64,000 nt of DNA, taken from assembly GCA_001599715.1 (NCBI GenBank), contig BCHU01000004.1, positions 682,001 to 746,000 on the forward strand, read 5' to 3'. The position numbers and the translations under genes were made by a program. The stretch comes from Phaeotremella fagi (Eukaryota > Basidiomycota > Tremellomycetes > Tremellales > Phaeotremellaceae). Shown here piece by piece: positions 46,193 to 59,685 of the stretch; within the stretch, counting starts at the first letter, position 1, and every line of letters begins with the position of its first letter. The notes beneath the pieces are model-generated. The model ran no database searches, was not told where the DNA came from, and saw nothing but the letters and a program-made list of their open reading frames with translations.

Positions 46193-47053
46193 GATGAAAC
46201 TAAATCCAATTGATCAATGAAAAACTATTTCCATCCGGTCTGAATAGGAACTCACTGTACTTGATCGCCAAATAAAAGTTTGTTGGATTCGAGTACGACT
46301 ATCTAGTCGACTCAAGTGGAAGTGTTGAGCATGAGCAAGAACAGTGGGTCAAAGTATCTCCTGTTGACTGTTCAGTGTGTTTGTTTTGATTGGAAAGTTA
46401 GAAGGTTAGAAGGCGTTGTTGGTTGAACTGACTTGTGATTGACATGAGGTCCCTTTGTGATGGGTAGGGAAGGGAGGGGTATTTGAACTTACAGATTTGA
46501 TACGATATCTATGGTTGATAGATAGTAGACAGGGCTATTGTTATAATATATATTTTGAACGTGTTGAATGAAATGGAAAGTAAAGATGATGAAAGTACGA
46601 GTAGTGTAAAACGCGAATGTCCAAGCGGTCTGTCACTAAGTTACTGTCAAGTACCTGTACGTGCGTTGATGAGGGGGAGGGTGAGAGTGAGATGGGGTTA
46701 AAGTGATGAATGAGTGAGTATACGATTGTCTATAACAAGGATATGTTACTGTTGAATGCTTAAACAATGTATATATGAAGGTTAGAATGACTTATTGAAT
46801 TGAACGTTTCTCTCTCTCTTGGTCTTGGTGTTGAGTCTGCGGGATGGGATGCTACAGAGAGCACTTTAAGTTAAGCGTAAAACCATCCCCCATACCCCTG
46901 ACTTACTGCACTTCTGACAAATTGACACTGCATCTCCAAGTTTGATACAACCTCTCAACAACTCTCCTACAACATCTATCATACATACGCACAACGATAT
47001 CAAAACATCTCAAAAGGTATCATACATGCATGGTTATCAAATCATATCCTCCC
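46193..47053. other. Intergenic: DYRK leader/promoter and 3' end of SmgGDS-like gene
   Basis: Apart from the 5' UTR intron nothing with coding character was seen. The region has purine-rich stretches near 46.67 kb and a CTCTCTCTCT run near 46.81 kb. Confidence 0.5.
46200..46255 (-). other. Probable 5' UTR intron of the DYRK gene
   Basis: On the minus strand a GTGAGT donor (46255), a TTGATCA branch-like site and a TTTAG acceptor (46200) end seven bases before the ATG. The length of 56 nt matches the coding introns. Confidence 0.58.
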
Positions 47054-49267
47054 CTACACCCATCCCGCCACCAATTCCTTCAATCCCGCAACAGACTCTC
47101 TACCAGCATCACCATCAACACCCCTAACCTCCGTCTTAATCTCATCAACACCATCCAACTCATTCGAACAAATAGATTCCAAAAGCGTTAAAGCGTTAGC
47201 TTGGATCTGTGAAGAAATCGATGGAGCACCAGGATCAGATATGGGCGCCACAACATAAGTGATCACTTGGATAGCTTTCTTCGGTGGTGAAATGTATGGT
47301 TGAGGGTTATCTGAATCTACTGGTCCAGGTTTATTCAGACATTGGATCACTGTCTCCACAGTACCTGCTGGACCGAACGTTACCAACAAAGCCAAAGCTA
47401 CTATAGCTTCGTTCAACAGAATGGGATATTTCCCAGCCGTTCTCAACATCTCCGTGATAGTGAAAACGATATCTTCCGATGCCAACCTGTCGATAGATTT
47501 GATTTTACTTCCATCTTTAGATAAAGTCCTGATACAGTTACAGAATATTCTGGCTGCTTCACATCGAATTGCTGAATCGTCCGTACGCTTGACCAGAGCT
47601 AGTAGTTGCTTGATAGCATCTTCGTTTTCGATGAAGTTGGATGCATTGGTAGCTTTCGTTAGTGTAACTCACAATGACCAACTCACCATTACCGTTACAA
47701 AGTGTCTTGATCAAACCCACAGCACCACCTTGAACTGATCCAACGAGATCTCTCTCTTCCTTCCAAACTCCCATCTCAACAACTTTATTGATAACACCAG
47801 CATCTCCCAATGCAGATTTATTAGCCACTGGGATAGCCAGGTTCCGTAATAAACCTATAACACTGTGTTGAACAGTAACCGGAGCCGTAGGTTCCAAGAT
47901 CAATAGAATCGAACGAAGAAGTTCAGGAAGTAATTTTTGAGCCGATGAATCTGTCGTTAGTCTTTGCTCAACTTATTCACCCACCTTCACTGGCAAGATT
48001 ACCATAACAAAGACAAGCACAGTAGACTAAATCTGGTCGAACATCCATCTCAGCCATCATCCAAACAGACATATCATCCCAAAACCATTCCAATTCTTCC
48101 CTCTCTCCAGCATCAGATACCACAGCAACAACAGCTTTTATGATGGAAGCCTTTGCCAATCCGAAAGTCTTTTCGGCATCCTTCTGACTCAAACTCTCGT
48201 CGTCTTCTTCTTTCGTTTCCCCTTTAGGTGTTTCTGTCTCGGGTTCGAGGTCGAAAGTCCATTCCCTAGGTATAGTGGAAAACTCAACAAACTCTGCTAA
48301 AATCTGAAGAACAGATTTCCCCGATGAAGAATCGATGAAAGGATCCACGGAAGCTTGACCAGCTTTAGAGAAGAAATCGAAAATCCCACAGCAATGAGTG
48401 AGTATTTCAAGATACACAGAATAATCTTCTTGATCACAGTTTTTGACCGTTGGAGAAGAGAAGGTTTTCAGAGGTGATAAAGCGTTAGTAAGTAATTCGG
48501 TCGTAGGAGTGATTTGTACAGATTCTAGCTGTTAGCACTTGATGTCATATACAACTCACCATCTGAAATGATGACATCAATAATCTTCCAAACCCATTGT
48601 GAGATCAACAGAATATCTCCAGAATCTTCATTCTTAGATAAAGTGTTGACTTGACGAGCCAAAGATAACAGCAGACCAAAGTGGTCTATTTCAGAGAGTT
48701 TCGAGATGATTTTATCTGATATCAGTTGTAATTTATAGCGGAACTCACCATGTCCATCAACGGCTAGATTCAGTAAACTGGCAACCAAAGGCTTCAAAAT
48801 TTCCAGAGGAATGAATTGCGATTTAGATTGATACGTTTGGAAAACGAGAACAAGAGATTTGATATAACCAACTTCCAATAGTATATCCCTATTTGGATCT
48901 GATAATCGTCAGACAACTCCAAAAACAACCTAGGAAGACTTACCACAATCTACAGCCAAATTGGCTGCGACTCGACCGATCTGGGATAATATCGATATCT
49001 CCTCTTCTCCATCGTTCGAACTCAACAGGGTAAGAATTGCAGACAATTGATTTGGAAGATTGGTTTGACCCAATGGAAGTCTAAGAGAGGCTTGGATGTT
49101 AGTTTAGTACGATTGACCCACATACCATCTCGTAAAGCGTCTCCTAGATCTTTCAAATTCGAATTCAGAGCAACTAAACTTGAGTTGTCTATCTTCCCTT
49201 CCAACTTCCATTTGTCTATGCAAGTTTGTATGTTGATTATAGTCTCTTGATTATCTGCCTTACTCAT
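47054..49267 (-). CDS. Armadillo-repeat protein, SmgGDS/RAP1GDS1-like
   Basis: All-helical armadillo protein resembling the GTPase chaperone/exchange factor SmgGDS, which binds Rho/Rap/Ras GTPases with polybasic tails in animals. Read from ATG 49267 (MSKADNQETIINIQTCIDKW); an ATG six codons upstream is an alternative. Blocks: ALNSNLKDLGDALRD, ILSQIGRVAANLAVDCDPNRD, EILKPLVASLLNLAVDGHG, IGLLRNLAIPVANKSALGDA (very close to the LRNLAIPVxNKxK block of animal SmgGDS), CEAARIFCNCIRTL and ILLNEAIVALALLVTFGP. About 640 aa in ten exons. It ends GLKELVAGWV. Divergent from the arginyl-tRNA synthetase gene (341 bp between starts). The repeat fold is certain; the SmgGDS assignment rests mainly on the LRNLAIP block. 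Confidence 0.8.
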
Positions 49268-49608
49268 ATTTATAGATGTATGCATGAAAGAACCAGTCTT
49301 CCTAGCTCTACTCAGCTTACAGTGGTCTTCTTATGTATCTATGTCACGTGACTTGACCATGGTTTCAAAAATCGTTAATTTGAAGCTCAACTCGACTTGA
49401 TTTTTTTTCAACTTCTTGTGGATTTATTTGATTTCGTCTTTCATCAAAGATCTGTATATTGCTACGAGCAGATCTGCAGAAGCTAAATACCAAGCCAATC
49501 CGTTATCTATACAAATAACTCTACAACATCCTTCGCTTAATCCCAACTTTCCGATCAGTCTTTCGGACTCCACTCTCATTCTCAATTCCAAAACCAATAC
49601 ATCGAAAA
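49268..49608. other. Divergent promoter, SmgGDS-like / arginyl-tRNA synthetase
   Basis: Contains a CACGTGAC E-box-like site near 49345 and CT-rich leader sequence before the synthetase start. No gene seen. Confidence 0.5.
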
Positions 49609-51878
49609 ATGTCAACTTCCACCATAACCCCAATCTCAGCTATCCCAGAGAAATACGCTCTACCAACTCTACCAACTGTCAAAGGAGCAGATCCAACCCG
49701 ATCACCAATAGATGCTTTCAAACTTGTCGCTGCTAAACTTATCGCTGAAGCTTGGGATCTAGAGGTAGAAAAAGTTTACGCTGGTGTTGATACCGGTGAG
49801 TCACCTTTTTTCTTTCTTTGGCACACAAGCTGATATTTGGTGTAGGTAAAAAAGGTTGGGATCTTTCACTTGCTATTGCTAGATTCAAGAAGGGTAATCC
49901 AAAGGAATGGGCCGATAAAGTAACAGCTGCTGTAGGTCTTTGTTCTTTGTTCCAGTATTGTATATAGAGCTCATTATCTTAGTTCCAACCATCTACCGCT
50001 CTTGCTACTTTATCCGTCGAAGGAACCTTCCTTCTGTTCCAACTCAAGTACGTCTAGCTGGCCTGACAAAACTAACATTATCAGCAAAGAGAGTTTCGCT
50101 CATCATTTACTTCGAACAATCAACCTGACTTCTCGAGCTGCTCGTGAAAATCCAACTTCCCACACCGAAGCTTTCGGCACCACTGAAGAAGGCAAAGGCA
50201 AACATCTTTTAGGTGAGATAACGGTACTGAAGAAGAGCTAACGTTTAGTCGATTTCTCTTCCCCTAACATTGCTAAACCTTTCCATGCTGGACATCTTCG
50301 ATCCACCATCATCGGTGCTGTTATCTGTAACCTACACGAGGCTCAAGGATGGAAAGTTACCAGATTGAATTATCTCGGTGATTGGGGAACTCAATATGGT
50401 GTGTACTAGCTGATTGCACCGCTGACCTCAGGTTTGCTCTCACTCGGTTTTGACAGATACGGTTCAGAGGAAGAATTGGTTGCTGATCCAATCAAACATC
50501 TGTTCAAGGTGAGAAAAAATAGCGTTCACTGCTGAACTACAGGTTTATGTCGCAATCAACAAAGCGAACGATGAAGAAAAATCTCGAATTCAAGCCGGCG
50601 AAGCCATTGATGAAGATTCTACCATCCACGCAGCAGCCAAGAGAATATTCAAGGACATGGAGGATGGTGAGTAAATAATATTGGACCAAACTAAATCGTC
50701 AGGTGAACCCAAAGCTATCGCTCAATGGTCTCGATTCCGTGATTTATCCATTGAAAAGTTGAAGGAGGTGTACGCCAAGTTGAATGTCCACTTTGATGTT
50801 TATTGGGGAGAATCTCAAGTTTCCAAGGAATCCATGGACCGAGCTATTCGTATTTTGGAGGAGAAAGAGCTTACCACGGTTGACAAGGGAGCTTTACTCG
50901 TTGACTTGACGAAATACAAGTTGGACAAGGGAATCATCAGAAAAGCAGGTGAGCTTGAATAACTATACTCCAGCTGATATCCAGATGGTACCACCATCTA
51001 CCTCACTCGTGATCTTGGAGGTGCATACGATAAATTCCAAAAATACAAATTCGACAAACACATTATCGTCGTTCAATCAGCCCAAAGTCTTCATTTCAAG
51101 CAATTGAACAAAACCATCGAACTCATGGGAGAGGAGTATGCGGGAAGAATCGAGCATGTCACTTTTGGTAAGTCTCGATCGTGATTGTTGAAGACTAACG
51201 ATCAGGTCTCGTTACTGGAATGTCAACACGTAAAGGAACCGTCGTTTTCCTTGACGATATCTTGGACGAAGCTAAATCGTCAATGCACGATGCTATGGAG
51301 AGTAACGAAGCTAAATACGCTCAAGTTGAAGATCCAGAAATGACAAGTCGAGAAGTTGGAACGACCGCCGTCAAGATTCAAGATCTTGCCGGTAAAAGGT
51401 CAGTCTAATCTAGAAATCAATCCAATCCACAAACTAAATCTCGTTTTTTAGAATCAACGATTACGCCTTCAACATGAAGAGATGTACATCCTTCCAAGGA
51501 GATTTCGGACCATTCATCCAATACTCTCACGTCAGATTATGTTCCGTTCAAAGAAAGAACCCCAACGTCATAGTCCCAAGCACAATCGACGAAGTCGACG
51601 TCTCACTACTCAACGATCCAAAAGTCGATGAAATCATCTATCATCTCGCGCAATATCCAACAGTCCTTAAAACAGCTTTCACTTTCTCAGAACCTTCCGC
51701 TATCGTCACTTGGTCATTCAGACTTTCACATCTTGTCGGTTCGGCTTGGGAGACACTTAAAGTCTCTGGGGCTGATGAGGAGACGGCTAAAGCTAGATTG
51801 TTCCTTTTCGTTTCTACTAGGGATGTCTTGGCTGATGCGATGAGAATGTTGAGTTTGACTCCTATTGAGAGAATGTAG
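49609..51878 (+). CDS. Cytosolic arginyl-tRNA synthetase
   Basis: Class Ia synthetase charging tRNA-Arg. It starts [20 protein letters not shown] and contains the N-terminal Arg-synthetase domain ([10 protein letters not shown] comes after it). Catalytic motifs: HIGH-type [56 protein letters not shown], and the KMSKS-type [16 protein letters not shown]. The anticodon-binding DALR domain closes the protein: [20 protein letters not shown] and [14 protein letters not shown], ending [10 protein letters not shown]. About 640 aa in roughly ten exons, normal for eukaryotes. The first 60 residues show no strong amphipathic presequence, so it reads as the cytosolic enzyme; a mitochondrial form from another start was not seen. 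Convergent with STT4. Confidence 0.95.
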
Positions 51879-52176
51879 ATGGTACGGGATTTAGAGTATG
51901 CATTTGATTGTTGTCATTTTGTGTTTACGTCCTTGGTCATTGCGTCTTGACCAATTGACAGCTGTATCAATTCGTAATTGAGTGCTTGTCAAAGTGTGCT
52001 AAGGGAACTTAAAACTGCGACGGCGTCTTAAATCTCCACAACTATAGATCTGCACGAATCCAGCGCAATTTGTGCATCAATTAAACCAATCCTATTTAAT
52101 CTAATAAGGAATCCCGCTAAAAAGGTAATCATCAGTAACCATTCCCTAAAATCCCCATCCCAAAAAGAAAAACGAC

Positions 52177-55100
52177 TCACTTCTGAATCTTCTGGAACCC
52201 ATCATAAACATTACTCCTCATATTCTCATGAGCGTTCCTAATAACGCCCAACATGTAATCCGCAGCAGCCCGTTCTCCAAGTTGTAACTGGAATCTATCT
52301 CTCAAACGTTTGATAGTAGGTTCACCTTTGAACGATGGTAAACCAGTACCCAACATCAGATGAACCGTGTCAACTAATTGATCGGCATGTGGTCTGATAG
52401 CTAGGAACGCTTTCACCGTTAACTCGGTGAACATTTTATAACCTTGGGATTCTCTTCCGCCCATTAGGACTACCATTTCGTGGTTCAGTTTGAAACTGTT
52501 GGGTTCGAATTTGACTCCTCCAGGACGTGTTGGTCAGATGTTTTGTTAGCTTTAATGAAAATGTTAGGGGAAATAATATAACTTATCTATGTCAAACAAG
52601 AATCCGAAGTCTATCAGACGGTTCATTAGTATATGCGAAAGCCCGACTCGCTTAACTCACCAATATGCACAATATGTCCATCAGCATCAATCATGATGTT
52701 TCCGTTATGTCTATCCTTGATTTGTAAGATATAACAAGCAACAGAATAAGCGGCCATTGATTGAATAAAGTTGAGTCGAGCCTTTTGGAAAGGTATAGTA
52801 TCGACTCCACCGTATTTATCAACGAAATAAGAATACAGATCATTGATTTTAGCTCTTCCCATTTCATCACGGGAGGTAGCGTTAGGTACAACGTCGATCA
52901 CACCGCACTAAGTTTCATATAAATGAGAAAAAAACGTTCCATTGCTGGTCAGTTGATAACTTACACCAGGAGCAGTGGCTGTAACACGATAAGGGAAAAG
53001 ATATAACACCAATCCAATCTTGTTGAAAACGTTTTTGAACATGGCAATAACTTGTAAAGCCAGAACATCCTGTCGACAATCATCACCAACCTTGAAAATG
53101 GCAGATTGCCAAACATCGTATTTCGTTTTAACGAGTTGAGCTTCTTCCGAAATTTCAACGGCAGCGTTGGTCGGTAGATCGATTCTCTCTTTTTGAACTT
53201 TGAATGTAGCCATGAATGGAGCCTGAAAAACGTGGTAAGCTTTCACGAACAAATGGTGGTACAACCGTTAAATACCTTGGCATGACTTTGTAGAGGTCTC
53301 CCAGATTTCCTGTCAAGATCAATAACCACACCGTCAGGATTACTGGGTAAGTAGACCCCAACATGAAGAGCGATTTTTGCCATTTCTTCGTCGATCTTAG
53401 CCTGCAGTCATACGGTTAGCAAATATCCAACTTGAAATGATTAGTCTGACTGACCTTCTTTTCCGGTTTTGTCTTCTTGATAAACGGTCTCAGCTTTCCT
53501 GAGATGGAAGTGACTTCGGCAAAGAAACTGAACTCTATATCGTAGAATGCCTTGGCTTTTCCTGAAAGCTCAGCGACGATCATATCAACCATCCTATCAA
53601 GCATTGGTTTCATTGGATCAGGTTCGCCCTAAATTCATATCAGTCTGGTCCACAACCCTATCGATTTGATCGACTTACACCTTCATCATCCCGATAAGTA
53701 TTAGCTTTCATATTCCAAATGATCTGATGACAGAACAATTGTGATATTTTAGAAGTCTCAAAGATGAATCTCTCGACGTAACCCAACCCATCAGATCGGA
53801 GAGCTTGAACAACTTGAGGAACGAAGAAGAAAGTCAGATCAACTGGATGTTGTTCCAAAACTCTCATAGCGTATTGAAGAATCAATGGATGATTCTGATA
53901 ACGAGGATCAAAGTAAACTAAAGCAGTTACTGGTGGAGCAGGAGCCCAGATCGGTAACCATTGTAATCCTTTTTTAGCACCTGCCTCAAGCTGATTTCCA
54001 AGAAGGAAATGGAGAGCTTCGGGAACATCCAAAACAGCTTGTGGGTCTGCGCGAACTAAACGGGATATCTCGGTTTGAACGGGAATGTTTTTGAATCGTT
54101 CTCCCATGTGAACCGTCATCGCTGGAGATTGTTTCCACGCTTTGCGAATAAGACCGGTCCATTCATCCTATAAGAGACGAAATGTGAGTATGTTTTACTA
54201 TCACTACTTGTCCAAACTTACATTCGTAACAGCTCGTTCCAAAGTACCAACAGCAGGAGTTCTTCCAGTCTCGTTAGTTGGGTTAGACCACACAGTTAAT
54301 CGTGAAATCTCATTTTCGACGAGTAGTTGTAAAATCCTGACTCGATCCCGATGCTGAGTAGTGTAATCATGAAGAGAAGTGGAGCCTAGCAAAACAGTGA
54401 GCAAATTAAACGTGTCTAGGATAGAACTACCGTACCTCTAATCAAGAAAGCTGGACTTCGATCAGACATAGAAGAAGTCGAATGATCACCACGAATATGA
54501 TCATCGGTAACAGCTCCAATGAAATCCGTCAATAACTTGATCTCAGCTCCAACTTGGATACGATCACTTCCAAAAGACCATCTGAGCTGCGTTAGTACAT
54601 CTACCAACTCAAGTGTCGTTCATAACATACTGTGGTCGAACAGAGAACCAAGAATACGCCGCTTGGAACAAACGATCTCTGAATCGTAATTCAAGCAAAG
54701 CTTCCATCTTACTACTAGCCAGAATTTGGAAACCGAACAGTAGTAGTGAAAATCTGACTTCTCGAGCAAGCGGATGTGTACTGAAATCATATCAGCCAAG
54801 AAAATCAAGTTTAAACATACCTCATTTTCTTGGATGCCCCAAGTGATCTCATCATTAAGCGTATGAGTGAGACCATGATTCCAGGTTCTCGATATTTGAC
54901 AGCTTGGAAAGAACTGGACAAAACTTGAATCAACAGGAGATGAGGTCTCAACAATCTTCTTGCTTTAGCTAATTCGAGATCCATAGTCTTCTTGTCACTT
55001 GGTGAATATTCCACGGGAACCTCGAATGGGTCACAATAGCTGTCAACCTCTATCAGCCAACGTCATTTGTATGGACGCAGATGGACTTACTTCATACTAT

Positions 55101-58100
55101 TACTGAACAAACCTTTACCAGCTCTTATGGTACCTAACCAACCAGCTGATATCTCACCAATAACAGCAATTTCAGCTTCAGGTCTCTGACGAAGAAGCCA
55201 TGTCCAAGCATCAACACCCGCAGCAATGGCTAAAGGTGTAAAAGCAGTCATAGGGAGTTCGACAAGATAATGAAGTATATCGCTATCCATCTAATTGCTC
55301 GATCAATATGTCGTTGTTTGAAATGCACTTACATTGGGAGAAGCTACCAAAACAGAAACGGCTCGTAGAAGAATACGACGAATTTCAGGAACGTCGAATG
55401 GTTTGGTTTTCTTTCGAATGTTCAAGACAGCTTCCGCCATCTGTGATTTGAAAGCAAGCAATTCTTGACTGGAAGATTCAGCCGGAGAATCTTTTTGAAG
55501 ATTTTGAAGACCTAAACATGGGATTAGAGGGTTGTTCCTTGACTTCAGATGCAGAATCTCAGACCGACCTTGACCAAGAACCAAACGAGCACCACTTAGT
55601 TCTCCGTTGAAATAATTTTTGGCGGCGTATTGACTCGCAACTAAATTGGAGCTATCTGCTGGCCATCCACCGATATTAGGCATCAACGCTACCAATCGTT
55701 AGTACACGTTGCTCAGGTTACCAACAACTCACTCTCTTGTCTATCAAGTTTAGAGATGACCTTGGCATAGTGTAGAGCTAGACCAGCACCCATCTCGACA
55801 CTATCAATGAGAAGGACATCACGAGATTCGTTGAGATAGGACTTTTGAAGTCTTTGTCAGTGGGTTTGATCTTGTGACGACCGAAATACTTACCTGTAAT
55901 GTAGATTGAACTTCGATTGGCGCTCGTGAAATGGCCAATGTCAACCAACTTCTAGCAACCGCATGTAACTGCGAGGTGATCTCATTTCGAACAGCATAAT
56001 CATCCGATAATTGAAGCGTGAGATCCATCTTATCAGATCTAAACTCGTAGATGGGAGAGTACTATTTAAAGGTAAGTTAATTTCTATTTCGATTCAATTT
56101 CAACTCACCTCGTCAGTATACTGAATCTCACAACTTCGTCTCATCAATGTCAAAATTTCCAAAAGAGTGAAAACGACTTGACGATCGCACATCAAAGCAG
56201 AGAAAGTTTCGAGAATTTGCCTAGCGTAGGCTAGAGCTGCTTCACGAACTTTCCTGAAACGATGTGTGCAGGCAACCAGAATTTTTCGAACTTCTTCAGA
56301 AACCACCGAAGGCATCGAATGAGTTACCACCTCTCTGCTGAGTTGTTTCAAGAACGATGAGGAAATCTAACATTGAATGAGTATAAATGCAAATACAGAT
56401 TGAGACCACACTCACCTTCCTAGCGATAGCGTCAAAGGAATTGATGAGGTTGCTCTGATTTACAGACTCATTACTGAAGTACTGTAACAAGACTGAAGGT
56501 CGATTACGCATCGTTCTAGCTTCCTCAAGATCGTACACCGCCATGAGCAAAGTCATCTGAGGTGTAGTCATTCCACGTATATCAGCAGCATGTTTCTGAT
56601 TAGGAAGCAGCTCCAACAATGCACTTCGTTGACGATGAAGAATCTAGATTTTATCAGCCAACGTAGTTGAGAAAAGGGAAAACAATCAAACTCACCGAAG
56701 TAGCAAAATCTTTTCTTAGAACTGAATTATATTCCAAATCACTAGCCACGTAATCATTAGCGTTTTCCAATACCAAAGCTGGTGTTTTTTCCGCAATGAT
56801 TCCAAGAGCTTCAATCTCATGTTCAGATAATCTTTTTCTTCCTACAGCTCCCGATAAACCGAAAACTTGACAGATAAACCAAAGATTTCTGAAATGATTA
56901 ACGAGATCCGTTGAAGCCATTCGATCCGGATGATAATCAACATGTGAGAGTAAAGTTGATATCGGGATCAACAGAGCTGCTAACCAAGCTTTCATATCTG
57001 AGACCCTTGCTTCACTATCCTGAGTGAGATGAGCAAGTTTTTCCTTATCGCGAGTACTGAATCCTGATGGAGCCATTGCTACCATTTGAGTTTGAGTTCC
57101 TTTATCAGCGAAAAGAATCAAGAGTTCCATCAAATAACCATCGGCGCAATCTAATCTCTTTTCAAGTCCTTTTGCCAATGTCGTTTGAGCTGCTAGGACA
57201 GCGTTGGAGGCCAAACGAGGATCTTCAGGATGAGCTGAACGTGAGATGAGGGAGAAAGCTCGATAAACTTCACTCAGATCAGCTTGGGATCCAGCAAGTG
57301 CTAATGGTACGAGATTGGTGACTATTGTAGCTTCGGTGACGAGGTCCACACCACGTAATCTCTGAAGTAGCATTGATGTACTCATGTGAATGATCTACAG
57401 TATGTCAATTTACGTTTCATGGTAGAAACCTACATCATCGCGTCCAATTTCCAGAGAGAGTCTGGAAACAACTTGAACAGCCGTGACACCAACAAGAGCT
57501 CGTTGCTCCTCGGTCTTCTTGCCTCCAGAGATGTTGGTTTTCAAAGTCATCGCGTCTCCATCACCATTTCTGTGATTATGAGTGAAATGTGGAGTAGATC
57601 GGATCGACATGGCACCTCCAGCAATGGTAGTCCCGCCAGTATGCGAGAGTGTGTTAAGCAGGGAGTAGAGGGTCGACGAGATCAAGTCGTCATTGGTTGA
57701 CATCTATAAAAGGTATCAGTAAATGGATTGATTGATCTCTGTTTCACATAACAACTGACCTCGATGCAGACTGCTAAACATTTAGAAGCAGCTACCACAG
57801 CTGGGGGAACTTCCATTCCCGTTCCCGCCATTTCACCCTCGAAAGCAGGTAGAGGACTCATCAGTAATCTTCGAATATGGTGAGTCATCGATGTTCCCAA
57901 CGTTGGATGGCTACGGGAGTAACTGTCAGCTTGAAATATCTGACCGTATGAGTCTGCTCACTTGCGAACCAAGATTGAGGTACAGTTGAAAGCTGTTTCC
58001 AGCAATCGAGCATCTGGAGCTGTAGAATTTTCTGAAAGCAGGAGCTTGAGTCTTGTCAATTGAGTAGATTCGACAGATGTTTCATGAAGAGTAAGCAGGT

Positions 58101-59495
58101 TCATAAGTGTCTGATATCGAGTCAATTCTGAATTCAACTGATGATTTAGTACTTACTAAAGTAGCCACTGTCAAATCGATTTCTTCGTCCATCTCAGCAC
58201 CACCCAAAGTGAAAAGTGTTCCTCGACGTCTTAATCCAGATTCGCCTTCGACATCACCCGCATAACCTCCAGGACCGATCAATTCTGACCACCATCTCAA
58301 AGCCATTTTCCCTGCATCCTTCAAGCACTGTTTACCTTCAGTAAACGTACTCAATGGTTCCTTTCCATCATCAAATGAAACTGCTTTTGACAAAAGACTT
58401 TGAGTCTGATCTCTTTGCACTTGGGGAAGATGAATATCATCCATAGGAGACGCGAATGATGAGTGGTGTAACGCGGTAGAGTGAGCGAAAATCTCCCCGT
58501 GTACAGGAGAGCTTGGGAGAAGACTCCCTGCTAAAAGGATATTGGTGATCTCTACGACGAAGAGTACCACCCCACCAGGTGTTACTGGATAAGGAGCAAC
58601 TGCGTGATATCCACTAGCTGAACCGATTTGCCCAGGTGACGAGGCCGACGGGGATTGTCGAAGGAGTTTGACAAGATTTGGTGGTGACGCGATAGATAGA
58701 GCGTTCATGACCAAAGATGGGAAGATGGATTGTGGTAGGGTAGGAAGTGGGAAATGAGAAAGGACAGAGTAAACAGAAGTTACCATGACCAGTGGGAAAC
58801 CTGATTTTGGAGTTAGCTAAACGTATTGATCACTGAAAGAATTGACTCACTCATTGGACCATCTTCTTTCAATAAGGTACTAATCTCTGCCAAAAGGTGA
58901 TCAAGAACAGAACCAACCTCTTTCCTAAGATCTTCACGACCCCACCCAATCCATATCAAAGCTTTCAGAAGCGCTTCACAGAGTTGAGCTTGAGCGGCGG
59001 TTCCTTCGGATGATGAAGAATCGTGTCCTGAGCTGGTGGAAGGTGTCGATGATTGAGCAGGAGACGATGCAGTCCGTCCATGATCAAGAAGCCCTTGGAG
59101 AAGAGTTTGGATCTTTGATAATGCTTTGGCTAAGTATGGTGAAGTTAGAGGAAGTGAGGAAACGTAATGAGCGAACGAGATGGCGTGGTTGATTTCGAAT
59201 TCGTTCTAAATGTGTGTTAGTCGTGTATCTCTTGTTGATCTCGTAGAACTCACCCATTCTTCATCTTCATCGTCGTCCTCGTCTTCATCCCCGTCCTTCT
59301 CTGAAGATGGAAGTCCGCGTAGTAGAACACTTATCCGTCCCTCATTATCATCAGAGGTATCGGCGGTGGAGCTGGGATCAATTGGCTCGGCCAGATTCTT
59401 AGCCAGAGCACTCAAGATTTGAAGATGCAATGGTTCGTCTAAACTGAAGATGGTGTTAGAATACTGTAGAGGTCGATCATAACATACCTATCCAT
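52177..59495 (-). CDS. STT4: Phosphatidylinositol 4-kinase III alpha (Stt4)
   Basis: Makes PI4P at the plasma membrane, feeding PI(4,5)P2 and cell-wall signalling. Roughly 2,000 aa in more than 20 exons. N-terminal helical repeats ([40 protein letters not shown]) lead into the lipid-kinase unique/PIK region ([40 protein letters not shown]) and the C-terminal kinase: [53 protein letters not shown] with DRHN as catalytic loop, then VHI-DFGFLF split by an intron, and [20 protein letters not shown], ending KIQK. The start [10 protein letters not shown] (ATG 59495, first intron inside its third codon) is preferred; an upstream in-frame ATG at 59564 would add 23 residues. Divergent from RBM18-like gene and convergent with ArgRS. 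Confidence 0.95.
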
Positions 59496-59685
59496 GATTG
59501 CTGATGAATAATGGTTGTAGAAGGAGGAGAATTGGGATGAATTCACACCTCTAAATCTGTGCATAACGGAAGTATTAAGTTGGCTGTCGTCATAACACCT
59601 TGTTGATTCAATTAATGATTTTCAGATTCAACTTATATCATTCGACACGAAATAAAGAGAGAAAGTAGTGCAGTCCTACCCAACA
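59496..59685. promoter_or_regulatory. Compact divergent promoter, STT4 / RBM18-like
   Basis: Only 190 bp separate the two preferred start codons (about 120 bp if STT4 starts at 59564). It must hold both promoters. An AATTAATGATTTTCAGATT AT-rich core lies in its middle. Confidence 0.6.

Noticed and set aside
59010..59422. Plus-strand frames with Ser runs opposite STT4
   Set aside because: Mirror of an acidic Asp/Glu run in STT4; a low-complexity shadow.
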